Source: Deltaproteobacteria bacterium
GTDB taxonomy: Bacteria > Desulfobacterota > Syntrophia > Syntrophales > Smithellaceae
Assembly: GCA_022710585.1 (NCBI GenBank)
Contig: JAKLGV010000014.1
Span: 18,373 to 82,372 of the forward strand
Length of the DNA stretch: 64,000 nucleotides
Reading direction: 5' to 3'
Both the position numbers and the translations under genes were made by a program. Of the stretch, positions 33,148 through 42,701 are shown piece by piece (position 1 is the stretch's first letter; every line of letters starts with the position of its first letter). A model generated the notes under the pieces. The model was given only the letters and a program-made list of their open reading frames with translations. It ran no database searches and was not told the origin of the DNA.

Positions 33148-33972
33148 TCAGCTTTCCGCTTTCGGCCTTTTGTTATCATCCAGCACTTTTCTCAACACAT
33201 CCGGTTTGTTGGTGAAAATACCGTGCACCCCCAGACGAATGAATTTTTTCATCGTCCGGATGTCATTGACCGTGTAAATATGGACCGGAATTCCGTGCGC
33301 TTGAATATCCGCCAGCCATCTTTTATTCAACTCCGATCTGGAACAATTGAACGCATCGGCGCCCAGAGAAACCACGATCTCCGAAGGCAGTTGGGAACCG
33401 TAAATTTTCTTCGCAAACAGGACAGCCACCGCTGTCTTCGGATCAAGACGCTTCAGATGCCTGACGGCGCGCGGATCAAAACTGGAAAACACAACATGCT
33501 TTTTCATCCCGGCCTGTTCAACAATCTGCATACATCTTTCTTCAATGCCGCCGGAAATCATCCGGCTCACCGCTTCAGTTTTGATCTCGATATTAACGGC
33601 CATTCTATTTTTGCAGACATCCAGAACGTCTGCCAGGGTTGGTATTCTTTCATTTCTGAATTTCCTTTCAAACCAGTTGCCCGCGTCCAGTTTTTTTAAT
33701 GAAGCCAGCGTGTGATCGGCAATCCGGCCTTTTCCGTTTGTGCAGCGCGATAGCTTTTCATCATGAAAGACGACAACTTCCTTATCCGCAGTCAACTGGA
33801 CATCCAGCTCCACCATATCCGCACCCATCGCCATGGCGGCCTCAAAAGAAGGAATTGTATTTTCAGGATAATAAGCCGACGCGCCGCGATGCGCGATGAC
33901 GGCAAAATCATCTTTCTCCCGTTGATGATAACTGAATAAATGAAATGCTTTCTGCATGATTTTTTTTACCAT
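33148..33972 (-). CDS. Glycerophosphodiester phosphodiesterase
   Basis: A 274-aa GDPD: cleaves glycerophosphodiesters to glycerol-3-phosphate and alcohol. Catalytic and metal residues visible: H28 and E37 (AHRGASAYYPENT), E55 and D57 (VELDVQL), H70 (FHDEKL), later EIKTE and a TIM-barrel end GVHGIFTNKPD. No signal peptide, so cytoplasmic. First gene of the GDPD/acyltransferase-hydrolase/MoaE-like run. Exact start uncertain (33972 or 33957): no strong ribosome site. Confidence 0.9.
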   Translation of the reverse strand: MVKKIMQKAFHLFSYHQREKDDFAVIAHRGASAYYPENTIPSFEAAMAMGADMVELDVQLTADKEVVVFHDEKLSRCTNGKGRIADHTLASLKKLDAGNWFERKFRNERIPTLADVLDVCKNRMAVNIEIKTEAVSRMISGGIEERCMQIVEQAGMKKHVVFSSFDPRAVRHLKRLDPKTAVAVLFAKKIYGSQLPSEIVVSLGADAFNCSRSELNKRWLADIQAHGIPVHIYTVNDIRTMKKFIRLGVHGIFTNKPDVLRKVLDDNKRPKAES

Positions 33973-34089
33973 ATTTAAGTGCAGACTTCTTCAATTATTT
34001 TGGTGTTTACAAATAACACCGAAACGTTTAAGGATACTGCCGACAGGCTCATGCTGGCTAGTCAATCCAAAACGAACAGGAGGATGAAA

Positions 34090-34659
34090 ATGAAGGTTCT
34101 CGGTATTATGGGAAGTCCGCGCATCGGCGGCAACAGCGATATCCTGCTGGATGACGCTCTGGCCGGCGCTGAAAAGGCAGGCGCGCAGGTGGAAAAAATC
34201 ATTCTGGACAAAAAGAAAATCTCCGGCTGCCGGGACTGCAAAAAATGCAACGAAACCGGCCTTTGCGTTCTGAAAGACGACATGCCGGAAATTCACAAAA
34301 AAATTCTCGAAGCGGATGCCATCATTCACAGTGTGCCGGTTTATTTCTGGTCCATGACGGCTCAGATGAAAGCCTACCTTGACCGGTGGTGCGCGTTTTT
34401 TGATGCGACCTGGAGCTGGCATAAGGCTTATTATCCCAAAATGAAGGGCAAGCCCATCGGTCTGATCACGGTCTGCGGAGATCCGAACGTGCACACGGCT
34501 GATCCTGTTGTCCATAGTTTTAAGTCAACCATGACCATGACAAAAATGAAATGGTTGGGAGAGGTCATGGCCTCCGCGTCGGACAAGGGAGATATTCTTC
34601 AAAACGAAAAAGCAAGGGAGCAGGCGTTTGCTTTAGGCGAGCGAGCCGCCCAAAGGTAG
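34090..34659 (+). CDS. Iron-sulfur flavoprotein-like NAD(P)H-dependent FMN reductase
   Basis: A 189-aa flavodoxin-fold protein. MKVLGIMGSPRIGGNSDILL (FMN loop), GCRDCKKCNETGLCVLKDD (four Cys for Fe-S), SVPVYFWSMTAQMKAYLDR. AGGAGG at 34078-34083 points to ATG 34090. It precedes the ADP-forming acyl-CoA synthetase by 28 bp and probably shares its transcript, which could link acyl-CoA metabolism to a low-potential electron carrier. Confidence 0.82.
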   Translation: MKVLGIMGSPRIGGNSDILLDDALAGAEKAGAQVEKIILDKKKISGCRDCKKCNETGLCVLKDDMPEIHKKILEADAIIHSVPVYFWSMTAQMKAYLDRWCAFFDATWSWHKAYYPKMKGKPIGLITVCGDPNVHTADPVVHSFKSTMTMTKMKWLGEVMASASDKGDILQNEKAREQAFALGERAAQR

Positions 34660-34687
34660 TTTTATCAATTCAGAAAGGAAATCGATC

Positions 34688-36853
34688 ATGATGGGAAATC
34701 CACTCCATTTATTAATGAATCCCAGATCCATCGCGGTGGCGGGAGCGAACAATAATCCCAGTAAAATGGGAACGATTCAGGCGTTGAATCTTTTAAAAGA
34801 CGGCTATCGAGGCAATTTTTATCCGATTCATCCCGCGGAAAAAACCGTCCTCGGATTTGCCGCCTATGCGGCGCCGGAAGATTTGCCCGAAGTCCCCGAT
34901 CTGGCCATCATGATTGTTCCCAGCAAGGCTATTGTCCCGCTGCTGGAGAGTTTCGGTAAAATCGGCACGAAGAGAGCGATCATTATCACTGCCGGCTTCA
35001 AGGAAACAGGCGCGGCCGGACTCGATATGGAAATAAAGATTAACGAAATAGCCAGGCAATATGGCATACGTTTTGTCGGTCCCAATTGCATGGGCATCAT
35101 CAACTCTCAGCTTTCACTCAACACGACCGTTTTGCCAACAGCCAAGGAACCGGGGCTGCTGGGCTTTGCATCGCAGAGCGGAACGTTCCTGAGTCAGTCA
35201 CTGCCCTATTTGAACAAAAGAGGAATCCGCTTCAGCAAGGCCGTCAGCATGGGCAACGAGGCCAACATTAATATGGTCGATGCGTTGGAATACCTGGGGG
35301 AAGACGAACAGACAAAAGCCATCATCCTCTATATCGAGGGAATCCGCGACGGAAAAAGATTTGTTGAAGTGGCCCGCAGGATCACGCCGCACAAGCCCGT
35401 TGTCGCCCAGTACGTCGGCGGGTCGGTGTCCGGAGCGCGCGCGGGGATGAGCCACACCGGCGCAATGGCCGGCCCTGATTTCCTCTATAACGGTATTTTC
35501 AAACAGGCGGGCATTATTCGCGTCAATACGATTGAAGATCTCTACGCGCACGGCTGGACGCTGGCCACACAGCCGCCGCTTAAAGGCAGACGGGTCGGGG
35601 TCATTACCAATTCCGGCGGTCCGTCTTCAACCATTGCCTATACCTGCGATGCGTTTGGTCTGGAAGTCCCCCGTTTTTCCGACGGATTGCAAAAAGAAAT
35701 CCGCAAGCATATCGAACCGCATGCCTCCGCGTCCAATCCCGTCGATATGACGTTCGATCTGAGCATGGGAAAACTGGCGCTCACCCTGCCGGAAATGATG
35801 ATGAAAAGCGGCGAGATCGACGCGCTGGTCCTGCATGGCGCCATGATGAGCGGCTACCTGAAAGAAATTTATCCCAATCTCAAGGAGCTAATCGGAAACA
35901 TTTCTCTGGATGAATTTCTGAAAGTCGGTCAATTGGACCGAAAGATTCCCGACGGCACCTTTGATCTCTCACGCATACACAAGATGCCGATGCTGATATC
36001 TACTTTTTTTGATCACGAAGATAATTACATCCAGGGCTATCTGGATACGAACAATCCGGTTTTCTATTCTCCGGAAAATACGGCACGGGCGCTGGCTTCG
36101 CTATACCGCTACAAACAAATCAAGGAACGCGCCCCCCATCAAGACGTCGCTTTGCCGAAAATCAAAAAACCGGCCAAAGAAATGATCAGCCGGGCGTTAA
36201 CCCGTAAACAGAAGGCGCTGGATGAATACGAAGCCAAGCAATTGCTGGCCTGCTACGGGATTCCGGTCACAAAAGAAACGCTGACCGGAAAGGTTGAGGA
36301 AGCGCTGGCCGCGGCGAGACAAATCGGTTATCCGGTGGCGCTCAAAGCCTGCCACTGGGAAATCATGCACAAGAGCGGCAAAGGTTTGATCGCGCTGAAT
36401 GTGAAAGACGAAATCCAGTTGAAAAAGGAATTTAAAAATATTCAGAAAAACGCGGGAAAGAAAACGCCGGTTCTCGTGCAAAAAATGCTCAAGGGCAGCC
36501 GCGAGTTTCTGGCGGGGATGACACGTTATGCCGGGTTTGGCCCGTGCGTCGTTTTCGGTCTGGGCGGTGTTTTTACCGAAGTTTACAAGGACACCACGCT
36601 ACGTCTGGCGCCCCTTGCCGACGCCGATGCGCGCGAAATGTTCGCGGACATCCGCGCCCGCCAACTGCTGGATAAATTCCGGGGAATGGAGAAGGTGCAA
36701 TTGAACAGACTCTCGCAAATCCTTCGGGCCCTGGGCAATATTGCCCTGCTGCACCCGGAGATCGCGGAAATTGATCTCAATCCGATTATTATTGACGGAG
36801 CGGAACCGGTCGTTGCTGACGCGCTGATTGTGCTGGAGAGCAACATCAAATAA
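34688..36853 (+). CDS. ADP-forming acyl-CoA synthetase (acetate--CoA ligase type)
   Basis: A 721-aa fused alpha-beta NDP-forming acyl-CoA synthetase. Order seen: CoA-binding Rossmann (SIAVAGANNNPSKMGT), succinyl-CoA-ligase-like domain with VGPNCMGIIN and ASQSGTF, phospho-His region GMSHTGAMAG, flavodoxin-like VGVITNSGGP, and a C-terminal ATP-grasp domain (LDEYEAKQLLACYGIPVTKE, VQKMLKG, EIDLNPIII). Conserves the energy of an acyl-CoA as ATP + acid. Syntrophic fatty/aromatic acid degraders use such enzymes instead of Pta-Ack. Substrate could be acetate or a larger acid. Confidence 0.9.
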   Translation: MMGNPLHLLMNPRSIAVAGANNNPSKMGTIQALNLLKDGYRGNFYPIHPAEKTVLGFAAYAAPEDLPEVPDLAIMIVPSKAIVPLLESFGKIGTKRAIIITAGFKETGAAGLDMEIKINEIARQYGIRFVGPNCMGIINSQLSLNTTVLPTAKEPGLLGFASQSGTFLSQSLPYLNKRGIRFSKAVSMGNEANINMVDALEYLGEDEQTKAIILYIEGIRDGKRFVEVARRITPHKPVVAQYVGGSVSGARAGMSHTGAMAGPDFLYNGIFKQAGIIRVNTIEDLYAHGWTLATQPPLKGRRVGVITNSGGPSSTIAYTCDAFGLEVPRFSDGLQKEIRKHIEPHASASNPVDMTFDLSMGKLALTLPEMMMKSGEIDALVLHGAMMSGYLKEIYPNLKELIGNISLDEFLKVGQLDRKIPDGTFDLSRIHKMPMLISTFFDHEDNYIQGYLDTNNPVFYSPENTARALASLYRYKQIKERAPHQDVALPKIKKPAKEMISRALTRKQKALDEYEAKQLLACYGIPVTKETLTGKVEEALAAARQIGYPVALKACHWEIMHKSGKGLIALNVKDEIQLKKEFKNIQKNAGKKTPVLVQKMLKGSREFLAGMTRYAGFGPCVVFGLGGVFTEVYKDTTLRLAPLADADAREMFADIRARQLLDKFRGMEKVQLNRLSQILRALGNIALLHPEIAEIDLNPIIIDGAEPVVADALIVLESNIK

Positions 36854-36879
36854 GCTGGTATTGATGCTGTTAGCAGCGA

Positions 36880-37212
36880 TCAACTGCGCAGTCCGTCCAG
36901 AAACCGGTCCAGCGCCTCCTGGTAAAGAGATTGATAGTCATCCTTCACCAGAATGGTCTTTTTCAGCTTTTTCAGCTGAATAATGCCGTTGAAAGTGCTC
37001 CAGAGAATGATTGCCTGTCTTCGCGGATCGACCTTTTTGAAAGTTCCGTTGTCGATGCCTTCACGGATCGCGGACGTCAGGGTGAATATGCTGGCATTGC
37101 CGTGCGCATCAATTTAATTTTTTAATTCCGGGGGAAAATCGTTTCCGGCGATGTCAGAAAATAATTGATGATATCGAAATAATTCTCGAGAACATTTTTA
37201 TACTGTACACCA
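36880..37212 (-). pseudogene. Decayed TetR-family regulator
   Basis: On the minus strand, 37113-36880 reads IDAHGNASIFTLTSAIREG...RRQAIILWSTFNGIIQLKKLKK...LDRFLDGLRS then stop, a typical TetR C-terminal ligand domain. Just upstream, another frame reads NVLENYFDIINYFLTSPETIF then stop, matching the middle of such proteins. No HTH or start can be found. At least one frameshift and the loss of the 5' end have inactivated it. It probably once regulated the adjacent acyl-CoA synthetase or CoA-transferases. Confidence 0.65.
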
Positions 37213-37292
37213 CGAAAACAAGTTCTTATCCATCAGGGAATACCTGGTTCTCAATAAACAGGGGGGCACGCCGTGTCACTTTGCCCGCCTTC

Positions 37293-38642
37293 TTACCGTT
37301 TTCTGTCGAGCCAGATCTTCATTTCCCGTGCCTGGGCGCTGAGCTCGTCACGGAACATGGGGTGTGCGATACTGATGAGTGCCTCCGCCCTTTCCCATGT
37401 AGGCATGCCTTTGAGCTGGACAATGCCGTATTCCGTGGCCACATACTGCACGATGGAGCGGGGAATCGTGACGATGGAACCGGGCCGAAGCGTAGGCACG
37501 ATCCGGGAATGAACCGTACCATCTTTGTCGGTAAAGGTAGAACTCAGGCCGATGATGCCCTTTCCTCCGCGTGAATAGAAGGCTCCCATGATGAAATCGA
37601 ACTGACCTCCTGTCCCGGAGATCTGTGAGATTCCGACCGACTCGGAGCAGACCTGGCTGAAGAGGTCTATCTCCAGGGCATTGTTGATGGCGACTACCTT
37701 GGCGTTCATTCCGATAGCTCTGGGATCGTTGACGTAGTTCACCGGATACGAAGCGCAGGCCGAGTTGTTGTGAAGGAATTCGTAGAGTTTTTTCGTACCC
37801 ATGGCAAAGGTATAGACCATTTTGAACCGGTCGATGGTCTTATTGTTGCCGGTAATTTTGCCTTTGTTGTAGAGATCCACCATGGAATCGACGAGCATTT
37901 CGGTGTGTACGCCCAGGTCCTTCAGGTCACTTTCGGCAATCATGGAACCGATCACATTGGGAAGCCCGCCGATGCCGAGCTGCAGGCAGGCGCCGTCTTC
38001 AATCTCTTTCATAATGTGCTGTGCTATCTGCATATCTATTTCAGTCGGGGTGGGAGGCCGGATTTCCTGCAGCGGTGCATTCCTGCCCTCTACGATGTAA
38101 TCCACCCGGGAGATATGCACGGACTCCTGATTTCCGCCCAGGCAATGAGGCAGGGATTTGTTGATCTCCACCACCACATTCTTCGCCTTGGTGATAGCCG
38201 CCGATGTGATGGAATTGACCAGCCCGAAGTTGAAGTATCCCTGAGCATCCATGGGACGGGCGCTGACAAAGACGTAGTCATAGGTTTTGTATTTTCTTAC
38301 AATCCGCGGGCCCTGATGGTAGGTTAAGGGAATGTAACTGCACAGCCCCTGCTGATAGAGTTTTCTGCTCACTGAGGAAAAATGCCAGTCGTTGTAGATG
38401 AAGTGCTCGCGGTAAGGGTCTGCCTCGATGAACTGGGGAACCTTGGTGATGCAGACGCCTTCAATAAGAACATCCTGAAACTCATGTGCCCGTTGGGCGA
38501 GCGCATGATCGATGGCTTCGGGCCTGAGCACGAATTCACCAAAGAAGATCCGGTCGCCCGACTTGACCATCTGCGCCACCTTCTCGGCGCTGGTAAGTTT
38601 CTGGTGATACTTTTTTCTTGTGAGTTCTTGCATGGTTTGCAT
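37293..38642 (-). CDS. Acetyl-CoA hydrolase/transferase (Cat1/4-hydroxybutyrate CoA-transferase type)
   Basis: A 449-aa family-I CoA-transferase. Seen: KKYHQKLTSAEKVAQMVKSGDRIFFGEF, HISRVDYIVEGRNAPL, LQLGIGGLPNVIGS, LGVHTEMLVDSMVDL, the SQVCSESVGISQISGTGGQFDF block containing the likely catalytic Glu, and the C-terminal YGIVQLKGMPTWERAEALISIAHP. Swaps CoA between acyl groups. Follows the GNAT-fused paralogue by 35 bp on the same strand, so the two form an operon. Confidence 0.9.
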   Translation of the reverse strand: MQTMQELTRKKYHQKLTSAEKVAQMVKSGDRIFFGEFVLRPEAIDHALAQRAHEFQDVLIEGVCITKVPQFIEADPYREHFIYNDWHFSSVSRKLYQQGLCSYIPLTYHQGPRIVRKYKTYDYVFVSARPMDAQGYFNFGLVNSITSAAITKAKNVVVEINKSLPHCLGGNQESVHISRVDYIVEGRNAPLQEIRPPTPTEIDMQIAQHIMKEIEDGACLQLGIGGLPNVIGSMIAESDLKDLGVHTEMLVDSMVDLYNKGKITGNNKTIDRFKMVYTFAMGTKKLYEFLHNNSACASYPVNYVNDPRAIGMNAKVVAINNALEIDLFSQVCSESVGISQISGTGGQFDFIMGAFYSRGGKGIIGLSSTFTDKDGTVHSRIVPTLRPGSIVTIPRSIVQYVATEYGIVQLKGMPTWERAEALISIAHPMFRDELSAQAREMKIWLDRKR

Positions 38643-38677
38643 CCTTTCTCTCGAACTTGAAAACGGATTTCAGACTG

Positions 38678-40546
38678 TCAGGTCTCTTCGCTCCCGAAAT
38701 TGATCTTCAGTTCATAAACTCCCACTTCCAGGTGCGTCGTCATCGGATAGCCGGACTTGGAAAATACCTGCATCATCGCTTTGTTCTGGGAAAGGACATC
38801 CGCTGTGAAGCCGACAATGTTCTTCTCCTTCGCGATGCGAATGAGATAGCGCAGCAGAAAAGTTCCGATGCCCCGGTGCTGCCAGTCCTGATGGGTTGTA
38901 AAAGCCACTTCGGCAAAGCGCGTATTCGGATCATTAATATATCGTCCGATGGCGACGATCTGCTCCCGCCCTTCCGGCTCCTCTTTGCCGATCACCGCGG
39001 CAATGGCCATTTTATCATTATAATCAATGGCCGCCAGCGGCATGGCGACTGTATGGGAGAAAGATTTCAGATTTTGAAAAAAGCGCGTATAGACATCCTG
39101 CTGGGGCAGCCCGTAAATCAAGTCCTGAATGGCGCGTTCATCCGTGGCTTTCACCGGACGGAAAAACAGCGGTGTGTCCTTTTTATCAATCCAGTTCACC
39201 TCGTATTCTTTCGGGTATAAAACCACCGGCAGCGTCTGGTCTCTGTATATGAAACCCTGTTTTTTCGCCGCTTCTAGAAGCTCGTCGCGGAAGTCGGGAT
39301 GGGCGATATTAATCAGCATCATGGCCCGCTCGCGAATGGACTTGCCGTGCACATAGGCGACGCCATATTCCGTCACCACGTAATGAATATCACCGCGCGT
39401 CACCACGACGCCGCTGCCCGGAGAAGGATACGGGACAATGCGGGAAATCCGGCCATCTTCGGTCGTCGAGGGCAGCACCATAATGGATTTGCCGCGGAAA
39501 GACATCGCCGAACCGCGCACAAAGTCCACCTGACCGCCGATGCCGCTGTAAAATTCAAAGCCCAGGGAATCCGAACAAACCTGCCCGGTCAGATCGACCG
39601 TCAGGGCGGAATTAATGGACACCATCCGATCATTCTGAGCAATGACATAGGGATCGTTGACATACTGGCACGGACGGAATTCAAACAGCGGATTGTTGTG
39701 CACGTAATCATAGAGACGCCGGCTGCCCATGCAGAAAGCGGCAACGATTTTTCCCGGATGCAGTGTTTTTTTCCGGCAGGTCACCACGCCGCTTTCAATC
39801 AGATCCATCAGGCCGTCGGTGAATGTTTCCGTATGCACGCCCAGATCTTTTTTGTTCTGGAGATAGGGAAACACAGAATTGGGAATTTTGCCCACACCGG
39901 TCTGAATGGTGGATTCGTTGTCAATCAGATCGGCAATCAGTTGACCGATCACCTGCGCGATATGGCCGGGCGACTTCTGCGTAAACTCCAGAAGCGGCGC
40001 ATCATTTTCCACAAACGCGGAAATTTCGCTGACATGCAGAAAGCTGTCGCCCAGTGTCCTGGGCATATTCGGATTCACTTCGGCCACAACATAACGCGCC
40101 ACTTCCGCCGCCGTTTTGCTGATATCCACCGAGATGCCCAGACTGACATAACCGTTCATATCCGGCGGAGAAACCGTAATGAGGGCGACATCAATGGGCA
40201 TCGATCCCCGCTGCATGAGCCGGGGCACTTCGGACAGAAAGATGGGGGTATAATCGGCATGGCCGGCTTTGATCGCCGCGCGGGCGTTGGCGCCGATAAA
40301 AAGCGCGTTGTGGCGGAAATGATTAATATACACATCGGACGTATAATCGGTGAGTCCCAGATCAAGGAAGTGGAGAATCTCCACATCGGCAAGATACTTC
40401 CCCATATCCAGAAGCGTTTTGACCAGTAGCTGGGGCTCTCCGCAGGCAGACGCGATGAAGATTCTCGCTCCGCGTCTGATCCGGCTTAAAGCGGTTTTCG
40501 CGTCCGTCAGTTTTTCCTGATAGGTCTTTTGCCAGTCGTGAATCAT
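38678..40546 (-). CDS. Acetyl-CoA hydrolase/transferase fused to GNAT acetyltransferase
   Basis: A 622-aa protein. Residues 1-450 are a CoA-transferase paralogous to the next gene (LQNKKDLGVHTETFTDGLMDL, GQVCSDSLGFEFYSGIGGQVDFVRG, TEYGVAYVHGKSIRERA). Note CSDSLG where the neighbour has CSESVG, so the candidate acid is Asp in this alignment. Residues about 470-622 are a GNAT N-acetyltransferase (VAFTTHQDWQHRGIGTFLLRYLIRIAKEK is the acetyl-CoA loop). The GNAT part could acetylate a protein or the enzyme itself in response to acetyl-CoA. First gene of the pair. Confidence 0.88.
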   Translation of the reverse strand: MIHDWQKTYQEKLTDAKTALSRIRRGARIFIASACGEPQLLVKTLLDMGKYLADVEILHFLDLGLTDYTSDVYINHFRHNALFIGANARAAIKAGHADYTPIFLSEVPRLMQRGSMPIDVALITVSPPDMNGYVSLGISVDISKTAAEVARYVVAEVNPNMPRTLGDSFLHVSEISAFVENDAPLLEFTQKSPGHIAQVIGQLIADLIDNESTIQTGVGKIPNSVFPYLQNKKDLGVHTETFTDGLMDLIESGVVTCRKKTLHPGKIVAAFCMGSRRLYDYVHNNPLFEFRPCQYVNDPYVIAQNDRMVSINSALTVDLTGQVCSDSLGFEFYSGIGGQVDFVRGSAMSFRGKSIMVLPSTTEDGRISRIVPYPSPGSGVVVTRGDIHYVVTEYGVAYVHGKSIRERAMMLINIAHPDFRDELLEAAKKQGFIYRDQTLPVVLYPKEYEVNWIDKKDTPLFFRPVKATDERAIQDLIYGLPQQDVYTRFFQNLKSFSHTVAMPLAAIDYNDKMAIAAVIGKEEPEGREQIVAIGRYINDPNTRFAEVAFTTHQDWQHRGIGTFLLRYLIRIAKEKNIVGFTADVLSQNKAMMQVFSKSGYPMTTHLEVGVYELKINFGSEET

Positions 40547-40652
40547 CTTTCATTTCTCCTTTCCCTCAAAGAAGGTTTCTTGCGCACAGATCGGTTCCGG
40601 TTACAACTTTTGTTTCATATAGTACCTACTAAGTCTCAGTTTTTTGGAGTCG

Positions 40653-40943
40653 TTAAATTTGAGGAATACTGGTTGTATGTTGCAACGCTACTTTCTTCTT
40701 CAACTCACGAAATTCCGAGGCCGGAACAACACTTTCGTCCGCCCCTACTGCCGAAAGGGCGCCTTCCTCCACCAGTCGCCGCCATCGAAAAACCTGGTTA
40801 GCATGGATGCTATACTTCCGCGCCACCGATGATACGCTCATTCCCGGTTGGTCTGTCTCTTGCACGATGGCCCGCTTCTCGGATGGTGACCAGCGTCGTC
40901 TGCGCTGCTCGCCAACAATGACTTCAGCTGTGCTCATAAACAC
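40653..40943 (-). pseudogene. Truncated IS2-like (IS3 family) transposase OrfA
   Basis: A 96-aa fragment. RRRRWSPSEKRAIVQETDQPGMSV, ARKYSIHANQVFRWRRL and EEGALSAVGADESVVPASE match InsC/OrfA of IS2-type elements. After ELKKK the sequence leaves the family (VALQHTTSIPQI), so the leucine-zipper end is gone, and no OrfB is present. Confidence 0.8.
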
Positions 40944-41033
40944 CTTCTTTCCAGTTGTACAATTAGCTCTATGCCTATTACTACAACTTATTCAGAGTTT
41001 CAAAGGTGTCCGTTTCATTTGGGGGCTAGTTCA
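40653..41033 (-). mobile_element. IS2-like insertion sequence remnant
   Basis: The putative left end begins at 41033 on the minus strand with TGAACTAGCCCCCAAATG, followed by a short leader and truncated orfA. The right end and orfB are deleted. Nothing else is recognised in 40547-41283 apart from the palindrome at 41058. Confidence 0.65.
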
Positions 41034-41057
41034 ATCTAAATATTTCTTCTTTGGAAT

Positions 41058-41083
41058 CTATGATAGGTTGTAACCTAACATAG
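41058..41083. repeat. 26-bp palindrome next to the IS remnant
   Basis: CTATG-A-TAGGTT-GT-AACCTA-A-CATAG, perfect except for one A/A. It may be an operator, a hairpin in a leader of the S1 gene, or an insertion target. Its role is unknown. Confidence 0.5.
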
Positions 41084-41283
41084 AAATGAAAATTTTAGAA
41101 CTGAAGATTACCAGTTGTTAGGTTGAATAATACTCAAGACTGAAGACCTGAATGTTTCAGGAAGCACGAAAAAAAATCTGATTTTTGAAATGGCAGGGTT
41201 ATTTAACTAACCTACAAAGTCTCAAAGTTAACTATCAATCTTCTTTTTATATTCTCGATCGGTGCAAAGCTGTTCAGGACGAC

Positions 41284-42453
41284 TTAACTCTTCTTTCCTG
41301 ATTTCTTGAACATATCACCCAGGGTGCCCATGGCTTTCGGTGACTTGGAAATATACTTGCGGAAGTCATCTTCATCGCCCGCGACAGGTACTTCTTGATC
41401 GCTGCCGGCAAAATCCAGAGAAATTTTTTTGTTCTCCCGATCAACCTTTTCAATCTTCACTTCCAGTTCATCGCCTGCCTTCATGACATCGCCGGGGTGC
41501 TTGATCTTCTTGCCGCGCGCAATTTTGCCGATATGCAGCAAGCCTTCGACGCCGGCTTCCAGGGTGATGAATGCGCCGAAATTGGTCAGACTGGAGACCT
41601 TGCCCTTCAACAGGCTGCCTTCAGGATGGTTGCGGACGAATTCATCCCAGGGATTGGGCAGGTTTTCTTTAACGGATAAGGTTATGCGGTTATTTTCCCA
41701 GTCCAGATTAATGATGGCAACTTCAACCTTATCGCCGGGAGCATACACCGTCTTCGGATCTTCAACTCTTCCCCAGCCCATTTCCGAAACGGGCAGCAGG
41801 CCCTGAATGCCGCCCAGATCGACAAAGGCGCCGAATTTCTGAACACTGGCCACAACGCCGCTGACGGTCATTCCCTTCTGTAGAGAATTTTTCAGGGCCT
41901 CTTTCTTTTCTCTTTCAATTTTTTCCAGCAGAGGACGGCGGGACAAAATCACATTGCGGCCGTTTTCTGAGCATTCGGAAACAATAAATTCAAATTTTTT
42001 GCCGATATAGGCAGCGGCATCGTCTATCTTTCTGATATCCATCTGCGAGTAGGGACAAAAAGCACTGACCGTGGGATTGATTCTCACGGAAAAGCCGCCT
42101 TTGATTTCCTTTTCGACCGTTGCTTCCATCGGCATTTGATTTTTAAAGGCGTCGAACAGAAAATCATTGACGTTTTTGCTGGTCAACAGTTTGGTGGTGA
42201 AAAGTTTTTCCCCATGTTTTGACCAAAGGAAATAAGCCGTGATCGAATCCCCTTCCTTCACAGTCAGGTTTCCGTTTTCGTCAACGAGCTCTTTTTTCTC
42301 CATGTAGCCTTCGCTTTTCGCCCCCAGATCGATAAATATCCATTCCTCCGTTATCTTGACGATCACGGTATCGATTCTTTCCCCCGATGAAAAACGGCGG
42401 GGTTTAAGATTGGTTTCATTCAGCAATTCCGAAAAACTTTTTGTATCTTCCAT
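41284..42453 (-). CDS. Four-S1-domain RNA-binding protein (ribosomal protein S1-like)
   Basis: A 389-aa protein with four OB-fold S1 motifs (approx. 25-95, 105-175, 190-260, 275-350). Third and fourth are canonical (GVVASVQKFGAFVDLGGIQGLLPVSEM; GKVSSLTNFGAFITLEAGVEGLLHIGK). The first two are divergent, as in ribosome-binding S1 domains. Full ribosomal S1 has six domains and about 560 aa, so this is either the short form or a second S1-like factor. Acts on mRNA/ribosome. Monocistronic. Confidence 0.85.
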   Translation of the reverse strand: MEDTKSFSELLNETNLKPRRFSSGERIDTVIVKITEEWIFIDLGAKSEGYMEKKELVDENGNLTVKEGDSITAYFLWSKHGEKLFTTKLLTSKNVNDFLFDAFKNQMPMEATVEKEIKGGFSVRINPTVSAFCPYSQMDIRKIDDAAAYIGKKFEFIVSECSENGRNVILSRRPLLEKIEREKKEALKNSLQKGMTVSGVVASVQKFGAFVDLGGIQGLLPVSEMGWGRVEDPKTVYAPGDKVEVAIINLDWENNRITLSVKENLPNPWDEFVRNHPEGSLLKGKVSSLTNFGAFITLEAGVEGLLHIGKIARGKKIKHPGDVMKAGDELEVKIEKVDRENKKISLDFAGSDQEVPVAGDEDDFRKYISKSPKAMGTLGDMFKKSGKKS

Positions 42454-42701
42454 GGATATTCCTCTTTTCTTTATAAGCCACTATGGACATGATTTGAGCT
42501 GCTCCGATAACATAAAAAATAAAATATTACAAACAAGTGGTAAAATATTTTTTATCTGACTGCTCCGCCGTACCGAATGGTTCATCCATCGGGCTTCCGC
42601 GCGCTTCCATTATGAAGCCCGGAGAGGCTCTAAAAAATTCTGGATATTTGAACAAATATGTATTATAAAAAGCACATAATATCTAAGGGGTTAAAATAAT
42701 T

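Noticed and set aside
39299..40429. 376-aa open frame antisense to the CoA-transferase/GNAT gene
   Set aside because: Composition is His/Arg/Ile-rich shadow translation of a well-supported gene; no family resemblance.
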